Below, piece by piece: positions 16,543-23,342 of a stretch of 42,763 nt of DNA; positions within the stretch are counted from its first letter, which is position 1, and each line of letters starts with the position of its first letter. A model generated the notes under the pieces. It made no database searches and was not told the DNA's origin. It saw only the letters and a program-made list of their open reading frames with translations. Position numbers and translations under genes: made by a program. Source of the stretch: Cupriavidus pauculus (lineage in GTDB: Bacteria > Pseudomonadota > Gammaproteobacteria > Burkholderiales > Burkholderiaceae); contig NZ_VZOW01000044.1 in the NCBI RefSeq assembly GCF_008801835.1, positions 1 through 42,763 of the forward strand, given 5' to 3'.

Positions 16543-16584
16543 TACCCCCACGGTTGAACACGAGTACCCCCAACGCTACCCCCG
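16543..16584. repeat. Three arm-type integrase binding sites (TACCCCC repeats)
   Basis: TACCCCCA at 16543-16550 and 16565-16572 and TACCCCCG at 16577-16584 lie 26-67 bp upstream of the integrase start. Direct repeats of this kind just outside int are common in P4-type islands and are bound by the integrase N-terminal domain. The assignment rests on this family knowledge. Confidence 0.65.
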
Positions 16585-16711
16585 AATTTTCTGGACCTCG
16601 ATGAACAATAGGAACGCTCAGCAGACCGTATTGTTAGGCAAACCCTTGATTTAAAAAGGCCTGCCCAATCCACCAAGCGCTACCGAACGCTCCTGAGTTC
16701 CGAAAAAACCG
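16585..16711. other. Island-chromosome junction (probable right attachment region)
   Basis: This gap between the arm-type sites and the ychF stop must contain the right island end. It holds an inverted repeat AACAATA (16604-16610)/TATTGTT (16629-16635) and a direct repeat GAACGCTC (16612-16619 and 16685-16692). No tRNA or tmRNA fold was recognised. The core crossover sequence cannot be identified without the left junction. Confidence 0.45.
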
Positions 16712-17803
16712 TCAGACGTTGAACAAGAAGTTCATCACGTCGCCGTCGTGGACCACGTATTCCTTGCCTTCGGCGCGCATCTTGCCAGCTTCCTTCGCGC
16801 CGTTTTCGCCCTTGAAGGCGATGTAGTCATCGTAGGCGATGGTCTGCGCGCGGATGAAGCCGCGTTCGAAATCGGTGTGGATCACACCAGCGGCCTTCGG
16901 CGCGGTGTCGCCGACGTGGATCGTCCAGGCGCGCACTTCCTTCACGCCAGCGGTGAAATAGGTCTGCAGGCCCAGCAACTTGAAGCCGGCGCGGATCACG
17001 CGGTCGAGGCCCGGTTCTTCCATGCCCAGGTCGGCCAGGAATTCGGCCTTGTCGGCATCGTCAAGGTCGGCGATCTCGGCCTCGATGGCGGCGCACACCG
17101 CAACCACCGGCGAGCCGGTCGTCTTGGCGTATTCGCGCACGGCGTCCAGGTGCGGATTGTTCTCGAAGCCGTCTTCGCGCACGTTGGCCACGTACATGGT
17201 CGGCTTGGCCGTGATCAGGCAGAACGGGCGCAGTGCTTCCCATTCTTCGGGCGCCAGATCCAGCGTGCGCACCGCCTTGGCCTGGTCCAGCACGGCTTGC
17301 GCCTTCTCCAGCACGGCCACCAGGCGCTGCGCTTCCTTGTCGCCGGCGCGGGCCGGCTTGACGTAGCGCGCCAGCGCCTTTTCGACCGTGGCCAGATCGG
17401 CCAGCGCCAGTTCGGTGTTGATGACTTCGATGTCCGACAGCGGATCGACCTTGCCGGCCACGTGGATCACGTTGTCATCCTCGAAGCAGCGCACCACGTG
17501 CGTGATGGCATCGGTTTCGCGGATGTTGGCGAGAAATTGGTTGCCCAGGCCTTCACCCTTGGACGCCCCGGCGACCAGGCCGGCGATATCGACGAATTCA
17601 ACTGTTGCCGGCAGGATGCGCTCGGGCTTGACGATCTCGGCCAGCTTGGCAAGCCTCGGATCCGGCACTTCCACCACGCCCACATTGGGCTCGATGGTGC
17701 AGAACGGATAGTTTTCGGCGGCGATGCCGGCTTTCGTCAGGGCATTGAACAGCGTGGACTTGCCGACGTTGGGCAGGCCGACGATGCCGCATTTGAGGCT
17801 CAT
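16712..17803 (-). CDS. ychF: Redox-regulated ATPase YchF (OLA1 family)
   Basis: Predicted 363-residue cytosolic Obg-related P-loop protein that binds and hydrolyses ATP rather than GTP and associates with ribosomes. The G1 motif is GLPNVGKS (9-16). The specificity motif is NVRE (in YVANVREDG) instead of NKxD, the hallmark of ATP preference in YchF. The C-terminal TGS-like domain ends in DVMNFLFNV, normal for the family, so the island insertion just downstream has left the protein whole. The next gene upstream is divergent. Confidence 0.97.
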   Translation of the reverse strand: MSLKCGIVGLPNVGKSTLFNALTKAGIAAENYPFCTIEPNVGVVEVPDPRLAKLAEIVKPERILPATVEFVDIAGLVAGASKGEGLGNQFLANIRETDAITHVVRCFEDDNVIHVAGKVDPLSDIEVINTELALADLATVEKALARYVKPARAGDKEAQRLVAVLEKAQAVLDQAKAVRTLDLAPEEWEALRPFCLITAKPTMYVANVREDGFENNPHLDAVREYAKTTGSPVVAVCAAIEAEIADLDDADKAEFLADLGMEEPGLDRVIRAGFKLLGLQTYFTAGVKEVRAWTIHVGDTAPKAAGVIHTDFERGFIRAQTIAYDDYIAFKGENGAKEAGKMRAEGKEYVVHDGDVMNFLFNV

Positions 17804-17832
17804 GGTGTCAGGCAGGAAATGGCGAAAGCCGT

Positions 17833-17838
17833 ATTCTA
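17833..17838 (-). promoter_or_regulatory. ychF: Possible -10 element for ychF
   Basis: TAGAAT on the minus strand, 30 bp before the ychF ATG. The expected -35 area is GC-rich with no good match, so the call is weak. Confidence 0.35.
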
Positions 17839-17931
17839 GCGGATGGGGGCCCGCGGCCGGGGACGATTGGCGATCCGCGGGCGCGGCGCCGGCCCCGGAG
17901 TGCGGCGCTCATGACGTCGCCATCACGTCGC

Positions 17932-17937
17932 TATAAT
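17932..17937 (+). promoter_or_regulatory. -10 element for the UbiH-family hydroxylase gene
   Basis: A perfect TATAAT in an otherwise GC-rich stretch, 52 bp before the ATG at 17989. A partial -35 (TGAC at 17912-17915) lies slightly closer than ideal. Transcription would leave a leader of about 45 bases. Confidence 0.55.
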
Positions 17938-17988
17938 CCAGCCATATCCGCACTTGCCGTGCCGGCGTCTGACGCCGCCACCCTCCAC

Positions 17989-19251
17989 ATGTCGTCAAAA
18001 TCTACCTCCCGCTTCCAGATCGCCGTCGTCGGCGGTGGCATCGTCGGCAAGGCCTGCGCGCTGTTGCTGGCGCAGCAGGGCATGCAGGTGGCGCTCATCG
18101 CGCCGCGTCCGGTGGGCGATACCGCGCGTACCGGTGAGGACGACTGGGACAGCCGCATCTATGCGTTCTCGGCCAGTTCTCAGGCGCTGCTGGAGCGCCT
18201 GCGCGTTTGGGAGGCGCTCGATCCGGACCGCATCCAGCCGGTGCGAGACATGCGCGTGTTCGGCGATGAAAGCGCTGCGCAGACCAACCCGACCGCACAT
18301 GGCGACCTGCATTTCTCGGCCTACGCGGCCGCCGTGCCGCAGCTTGCCTGGATCATCGAATCCAGCCACGTCGAACGCGTGCTCGACACCGCGCTGCGGT
18401 TTCAGCATCAGGTGCAATGGTTCGACGGCACCGCCGAGGCCCTCGAGCGCGACATGGACGGCGTCACGCTGACGCTGGGCGACGGGCAGCGCGTGCGCGC
18501 CAATTGTCTGGTCGGCGCCGACGGCGCGCGGTCGTGGGTGCGTCAGCAATGCCATATCGGCACCACGCAGCGGCGCTATCGGCAACTGGGTGTGGTGGCC
18601 AACTTTCGCTGCGAGCTGCCGCATCAGGAAACCGCATGGCAATGGTTTCTCGGCGCCCCCGAAAAACTGATGGCCGACGAGGAAGCGGCCAACGGCGAGA
18701 TTCTGGCGATGCTGCCGTTGCCGGGGCAACGGGTGTCGATGGTGTGGTCCGCCGACGAAGCGCACGCGCGCGATCTGCTGGCGCTGACGCCCGAAGCGCT
18801 GGCCGCCACGGTTGGTGAGCTGGCCAATGGCGCGGTGGGTCGCCATTTCGGCACTTTGCGCTGCATTACGCCCGCACAGGGCTTTCCGCTGGTGCTGCAA
18901 CGCGCCGAGCAGTTCGTCCAGCCGCATGTCGCGCTGATCGGGGACGCCGCGCATGTGGTGCATCCGCTGGCGGGGCAGGGCATGAACCTGGGTTTGCGCG
19001 ATGTAGTGGAACTTGGCCGCGTCATGGCCGACAAAGAAGCGTTCCGCCATGAGGGCGACCTGCGGCTGCTGCGCCGCTACGAGCGCGCGCGCGCCACGGA
19101 CCTGCTCTCGCTGACCGCCGCCACCGACGGGCTGCATCGGCTGTTCTCGCTGCCGGGCACGCCCGCGCGGATGGTGCGCAACCTTGGCATGCGCGTGGTG
19201 GGCGGTCAGGGGTTGCTCAAACGGTTTCTGATCAGCCGGGCGCTCGGTTAG
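17989..19251 (+). CDS. FAD-dependent UbiH/UbiF-family hydroxylase
   Basis: Predicted 420-residue flavoprotein monooxygenase of the UbiH/UbiF/VisC/COQ6 family, which hydroxylate the ubiquinone ring at the membrane. It has the FAD dinucleotide motif GGGIVG (15-20), the middle motif GADGARSWVR, and the second FAD motif LIGDAAHVVHPLAGQGMN. The length is typical. Which ring position it acts on (UbiH, UbiF or UbiI type) cannot be read from sequence alone. The ATG at 17989 is chosen because the FAD motif then begins near residue 11 as in homologues; an in-frame upstream ATG (17911) lies before the predicted promoter and is unlikely. No strong ribosome binding site precedes 17989. Confidence 0.88.
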   Translation: MSSKSTSRFQIAVVGGGIVGKACALLLAQQGMQVALIAPRPVGDTARTGEDDWDSRIYAFSASSQALLERLRVWEALDPDRIQPVRDMRVFGDESAAQTNPTAHGDLHFSAYAAAVPQLAWIIESSHVERVLDTALRFQHQVQWFDGTAEALERDMDGVTLTLGDGQRVRANCLVGADGARSWVRQQCHIGTTQRRYRQLGVVANFRCELPHQETAWQWFLGAPEKLMADEEAANGEILAMLPLPGQRVSMVWSADEAHARDLLALTPEALAATVGELANGAVGRHFGTLRCITPAQGFPLVLQRAEQFVQPHVALIGDAAHVVHPLAGQGMNLGLRDVVELGRVMADKEAFRHEGDLRLLRRYERARATDLLSLTAATDGLHRLFSLPGTPARMVRNLGMRVVGGQGLLKRFLISRALG

Positions 19252-19402
19252 AGGCACAATCGGCACCGGCACGCAGGCAGCGATCACACAGGCAGCATGG
19301 AATCCAAACCGGCCGCGGCAGTGCGGTCAAACCGACCAACCACGATTTACCGATGAGATACAAGCCGGCACACTGACCGGCATATCGCTACCTGGAGTCA
19401 AT

Positions 19403-20161
19403 ATGTTTCAACTGTTCCGCCGCCGATCCACCCGCGTCGCCGCAATGGCCGCCCTGGCCAGCGGCGTGGCTGTCGCAGGATACGCGCTTCACGCGCTGGC
19501 CGCGGACGAGCCGGGTGCCGACAAGATCAAGGCGTCGATCCAGAAAATGCTGGGCGGCCGCGCCGAGGTGAAAAGCGTGACCAAGGCGCCGGTGCCGGGT
19601 CTCTACGAAGTCAATGTCGGCGGCCAACTGGTCTACGCCGATGCGTCCGGGCGATACATCTTCAACGGCGAGCTGATCGACACCAAGACCAACACCAACC
19701 TGACCGAGGAACGCCTGGCCGAGATCAACAAGATCAAGTGGGCGGACCTGCCGCTGGCGCGCGCCATCAAGTGGACCAAGGGCGATGGCAGCCGCAGCGT
19801 GGCGGTGTTCTCGGACCCGAACTGCGGCTACTGCAAGAAGATCGAGCAGACCTTCCAGCAGATGGACAACATTACCGTGTACACCTTCCTGTACCCGGTG
19901 CTGTCGCCCGATTCCGGCGTCAAGGCCAAGCAGATCTGGTGTTCGGCCGATCGCACCAAGACTTGGCGCGACTGGATGCTCAACCACGTGGCGCTGGTGG
20001 GCAACGGCAGCTGCAAGACGCCGGTTGACGACAACCTGGCGCTCGGGCAGAGCCTGAACATCAACGGCACGCCGGCGGTGTTCTTCACCGACGGCACGCG
20101 GATTCCGGGCGCCGCCGACGCCGCTACGCTGGAACGCAAGCTCGCCAGCCTCAAGAAGTAA
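19403..20161 (+). CDS. dsbC: Periplasmic thiol:disulfide isomerase DsbC
   Basis: Predicted 252-residue protein that corrects wrong disulfide bonds in the periplasm. An N-terminal signal peptide (basic RRRSTR, then a hydrophobic stretch) probably ends after ALAA near residue 34. The dimerisation domain (about 38-100) precedes the thioredoxin-like domain with the active-site CGYC (141-144) and the cis-Pro loop in NGTPAVFF. A second cysteine pair (WCSADR and GSCKTP) matches the structural disulfide of DsbC. TGGAG lies about eight bases before the ATG. A clear terminator follows (20194-20219). A DsbG is less likely given the CGYC motif. Confidence 0.93.
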   Translation: MFQLFRRRSTRVAAMAALASGVAVAGYALHALAADEPGADKIKASIQKMLGGRAEVKSVTKAPVPGLYEVNVGGQLVYADASGRYIFNGELIDTKTNTNLTEERLAEINKIKWADLPLARAIKWTKGDGSRSVAVFSDPNCGYCKKIEQTFQQMDNITVYTFLYPVLSPDSGVKAKQIWCSADRTKTWRDWMLNHVALVGNGSCKTPVDDNLALGQSLNINGTPAVFFTDGTRIPGAADAATLERKLASLKK

Positions 20162-20193
20162 ACCGCACGCCGGACCCCAACCGGCTGTCAGAC

Positions 20194-20219
20194 GCGGCCG
20201 GCACTGTCCGGCCGCTTTT
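20194..20219 (+). terminator. Intrinsic terminator after dsbC
   Basis: GCGGCCGG (20194-20201) pairs exactly with CCGGCCGC (20208-20215) over a six-base loop and is followed by TTTT (20216-20219). It lies 33 bp after the dsbC stop. Confidence 0.85.
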
Positions 20220-20268
20220 CATTTGCGCCATCGATCATCAGACCACATTCCACGGGAGACAGAACATC

Positions 20269-21270
20269 ATGACGTTTCAGGCACTGCTGCTGACCCAGGC
20301 AGACGGCAAGACACAGGCACAGATCGCGCAACTCGACGAAAGCCAGTTGCCCGAGGACGGCAACGTGCTGGTGGCCGTCGACTATTCGACGATCAATTTC
20401 AAGGACGGACTGGCGATCACGGGGCGCTCGCCGGTGGTGCGCAAATGGCCGATGGTGGCCGGCATCGACGGCGCGGGCACGGTCCTCGATTCGAGCGATC
20501 CGCGCTGGAAAACGGGCGATCGCGTGGTGCTCAACGGCTATGGCGTGGGCGAGACGCATTGGGGTTGCCTTGCGCAGCGCGCAAAGCTCAAGGGCGACTG
20601 GCTGGTGAAGCTGCCCGACGCATTCACTACGCGACAGGCCATGGCGATCGGCACGGCCGGCTACACGGCGATGCTGTCGGTACTGGCGCTGGAGCGCGGC
20701 GGCGTCAACGGCCCCGTGCGCCCCGGTGACGGCGACGTGCTGGTGACCGGCGCGTCCGGCGGCGTCGGCACGGTGGCTATCGCGCTGCTGTCCAAGCTGG
20801 GCTATCGCGTGACCGCCTCCACAGGCAAAACGGCGGAGGCCGATTTCCTGCGGGCGCTGGGCGCGACCGACGTGATCGATCGCGCGGAGCTGAGTGCTCC
20901 GGGCAAGCCGTTGCAGAAGGAACGCTGGGCGGCAGTGGTCGATTCGGTCGGATCTCACACGCTGGTCAATGCATGTGCCCAGGTGCGCTACGGCGGCGTG
21001 GTCACCGCATGCGGCCTGGCGCAGGGCATGGATTTTCCGGCGTCGATGGCGCCGTTCATCCTGCGCGGCGTGACGCTGGCCGGCATCGACAGCGTGATGG
21101 CGGCGATGCCGTTGCGCCAGACCGCGTGGAATCGCCTGGCGCAGGATCTCGCGCCGGACCGCCTGCAGGCCATCACGCGCGAGATCCGGCTGGCCGAGGC
21201 CATCGATGCCGGCCACCGGATCATGGAGGGCGGCATGCGCGGGCGCGTGGTGGTGGATGTGAACGCCTGA
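20269..21270 (+). CDS. acuI: AcuI/YhdH-type acryloyl-CoA reductase (MDR family quinone oxidoreductase)
   Basis: Predicted 333-residue NADPH-dependent medium-chain reductase without zinc-binding cysteines. The Rossmann motif is in VLVTGASGGVGTVAIALL, and the segment YSTINFKDGLAITG with PMVAGIDGAGTV is typical of the YhdH/AcuI group, which reduces acryloyl-CoA to propionyl-CoA. The substrate is inferred from the family. GGGAGA lies about ten bases before the ATG. It is separated from dsbC by a terminator and therefore probably has its own promoter. Confidence 0.88.
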   Translation: MTFQALLLTQADGKTQAQIAQLDESQLPEDGNVLVAVDYSTINFKDGLAITGRSPVVRKWPMVAGIDGAGTVLDSSDPRWKTGDRVVLNGYGVGETHWGCLAQRAKLKGDWLVKLPDAFTTRQAMAIGTAGYTAMLSVLALERGGVNGPVRPGDGDVLVTGASGGVGTVAIALLSKLGYRVTASTGKTAEADFLRALGATDVIDRAELSAPGKPLQKERWAAVVDSVGSHTLVNACAQVRYGGVVTACGLAQGMDFPASMAPFILRGVTLAGIDSVMAAMPLRQTAWNRLAQDLAPDRLQAITREIRLAEAIDAGHRIMEGGMRGRVVVDVNA

Positions 21271-21443
21271 CAGCGAGCCACTGCCGAGCCTGCAACTGTG
21301 GGGCGAGAGCCTGCGATTGTCGCGGGCTCCGGCGCGCCTGCCTGGCGTCGTTCCGGCGACCATGCAGTCCAACGGTCCAGCGTTTCGCCGATCCACCGAT
21401 CCGCGGATCGTCGCACTGCGGACGCTGTTTCAAAACGTGACGC

Positions 21444-21449
21444 TACAAT
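21444..21449 (+). promoter_or_regulatory. -10 element directly before the M61 peptidase gene
   Basis: TACAAT lies eight bases before the ATG at 21457. Transcription from it would start at or very near the ATG, giving a leaderless or nearly leaderless mRNA; no Shine-Dalgarno is seen. No convincing -35 box was found. Confidence 0.45.
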
Positions 21450-21456
21450 CGTGGCC

Positions 21457-23271
21457 ATGACGCCGATCCGCTACGCCATCGCCCCGCTTCAACCGGAAGC
21501 CCATCTGTTTGCCGTTACCGTGACGGTGGACATTCCCGATCCCGCTGGTCAGGTCTTCACGCTACCGGCGTGGATTCCGGGCAGCTACATGATTCGCGAC
21601 TTCGCCCGCAATATCGTGCGCATCCGCGCCGATGCCGGCGACGTGCGCGTGCCGCTGACCAAGCTCGACAAGCAAACCTGGCAGGCGGCGGCCTTGCCGC
21701 TGGAAGCCGGCCCGCTGACGCTGTCGTACGAGGTCTACGCGTGGGACCTGTCCGTGCGCAGCGCGCATCTGGACACCACGCACGCCTTCTACAACGGCAG
21801 TTCGGTATTCCTGCGCGTGGTGGGCCAGGATGACCTGCCCTGCACGGTCGATATCCATCCTCCCGCCGGCCAGACCTATGCGGACTGGCGCGTGGCCACC
21901 GCGCTGCCCGAGGCGCGCGGACCGGGCGGCGCGCGCCGCCATGGTTTCGGCCGCTACCAGGCCGCGGACTACGACGAACTGATCGACCATCCGGTCGAGA
22001 TGGGCACGTTCGCGCTGGCCAGCTTCCGCGCTTGCGGCGTGCAGCACGACGTGGTGTTCACGGGCAAGGTGCCGCAACTCGATCTGGCGCGCATCTGTCG
22101 CGATCTGAAACAGATTTGCGAAGCGCAGATTCGGCTGTTCGAACCGCGCACCGCACGCGCGCCGTTTCTGGACAGCAATCGCCGCTATGTGTTCATGACG
22201 ATGGTGACGACCGACGGCTACGGCGGTCTCGAACATCGCGCCAGCACCGCGCTGATGTGCGCGCGAAACGATCTGCCGGTGCGCGGCAACCCCGAAACCA
22301 GCGAAGGCTATCGCACGTTCCTCGGACTGTGCAGCCACGAATATTTCCATACCTGGAATGTCAAGCGCATCAAGCCGGCCGCGTATGTGCCGTACCGGCT
22401 CGAGCAGGAAACCTATTCGCCGCTGCTGTGGCTGTTCGAAGGCTTCACCAGCTATTACGACGACCTGATTCTGGTGCGCACGGGGCTGGTCACCGAGCAG
22501 CAATACGTCGACATGCTCGCCAAGACGTGGAACGGCGTGCTGCGTGGCAACGGCCGCACCAAGCAGAGCGTGGCCGAAAGCGCGTTCGATGCGTGGACCA
22601 AGTATTACCGCCAGGACGAGAACGCGCCCAACGCCATCGTCAGCTATTACACCAAGGGATCGCTGGTGGCGCTGGCGCTGGACCTGACGATCCGCGAGAA
22701 GACCCGCGGCCGCAAATCGCTCGATGACATCATGCGCGCGCTGTGGCAGCGCTACGGGCGCGATTTCTACGCGCCGGGCGCGGTGCAGCGCGGCGTTACC
22801 GAGGCCGAGATTTACGCGCTGTTCGACGAGATCACCGGCCTGCGGCTTGGCGGCCTGCTGCGCGCGCTGACCGAAGGCACCGCTGAGATCCAGTTGGCGC
22901 CGTTGTTCCGCGCCTTTGGCATCGCCGCGCAGCCGCAGAAGCCGGCCGTCGGCGCGGCGCTTGGCATCAAGTCGCGCACCGAAGATGGCTGGGTGCGCGT
23001 CACCCAGGTGCTGGACGGCGGCGCGGGCCAGGCGGCCGGGCTGTCCGCCGGCGACCTGCTGGCTGCGGTGGACGGCCTGCGCGTGGCGCCGGGCCAGCTC
23101 GACAAATTGCTGGCGCGCTATCGGCCGGGCGATTCGGTCGAACTGCACGTCTTCCGCCGCGACGAGCTGCAAATTCTGACGGTCACACTGGCGCGCGAGC
23201 CGGCCATGCAGTACAAGGTGGTAGTGGAGGCGGGCAAGCATGCGGGACGATCGCGCTGGCTGGGCCAGTAA
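21457..23271 (+). CDS. M61-family metallopeptidase with PDZ domain
   Basis: Predicted 604-residue glycyl-aminopeptidase-like zinc peptidase. After an N-terminal beta domain comes the catalytic domain with HEYFH (294-298), the HExxH zinc motif, followed by the third-ligand helix in LWLFEGFTSYYDD. The C-terminal ~100 residues (IKSRTEDGWVRVTQVLDGGAG onward) form a PDZ domain. No signal peptide is apparent, so it is probably cytosolic. The start at 21457 is chosen because homologues begin near IRYAIAPLQPEAHLF; the longer open frame from 21298 is low-complexity and overlaps the promoter. The next gene follows after 71 bp. Confidence 0.92.
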   Translation: MTPIRYAIAPLQPEAHLFAVTVTVDIPDPAGQVFTLPAWIPGSYMIRDFARNIVRIRADAGDVRVPLTKLDKQTWQAAALPLEAGPLTLSYEVYAWDLSVRSAHLDTTHAFYNGSSVFLRVVGQDDLPCTVDIHPPAGQTYADWRVATALPEARGPGGARRHGFGRYQAADYDELIDHPVEMGTFALASFRACGVQHDVVFTGKVPQLDLARICRDLKQICEAQIRLFEPRTARAPFLDSNRRYVFMTMVTTDGYGGLEHRASTALMCARNDLPVRGNPETSEGYRTFLGLCSHEYFHTWNVKRIKPAAYVPYRLEQETYSPLLWLFEGFTSYYDDLILVRTGLVTEQQYVDMLAKTWNGVLRGNGRTKQSVAESAFDAWTKYYRQDENAPNAIVSYYTKGSLVALALDLTIREKTRGRKSLDDIMRALWQRYGRDFYAPGAVQRGVTEAEIYALFDEITGLRLGGLLRALTEGTAEIQLAPLFRAFGIAAQPQKPAVGAALGIKSRTEDGWVRVTQVLDGGAGQAAGLSAGDLLAAVDGLRVAPGQLDKLLARYRPGDSVELHVFRRDELQILTVTLAREPAMQYKVVVEAGKHAGRSRWLGQ

Positions 23272-23342
23272 TCTGATTGTCACGATGTCGTGGCGCGCGT
23301 CGCCACGGCATCACCCCAACCGCTTCGGCTACTGACTGCCTC

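Larger units (their letters stand above)
1..16690. mobile_element. Integrative genomic island carrying defence genes (right part; left end outside window)
   Basis: The stretch is bounded on the right by a P4-type integrase gene whose 5' end faces ychF, with TACCCCC repeats just upstream of it, the usual layout at the integrase end of an island. A second tyrosine recombinase-like gene lies near the left edge. Everything between is accessory (type I restriction-modification, OLD-like ATPase, Qat system). Base composition in the qat, OLD-like and hsdS genes is clearly more AT-rich than in the core genes beyond 16.7 kb. No tRNA gene was found at the junction and the exact right end, placed near 16690, is an estimate between 16585 and 16711. 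The left boundary and any conjugation genes are not visible, so whether it is an ICE, a satellite or a passive island cannot be decided. Confidence 0.8.

Noticed and set aside
16585..16711. tRNA gene as attachment target beside the integrase
   Set aside because: No cloverleaf or conserved tRNA boxes could be recognised on either strand.
20194..20219. Riboswitch between dsbC and acuI
   Set aside because: The only structure is a simple GC hairpin with a T-run, which is fully explained as the dsbC terminator.
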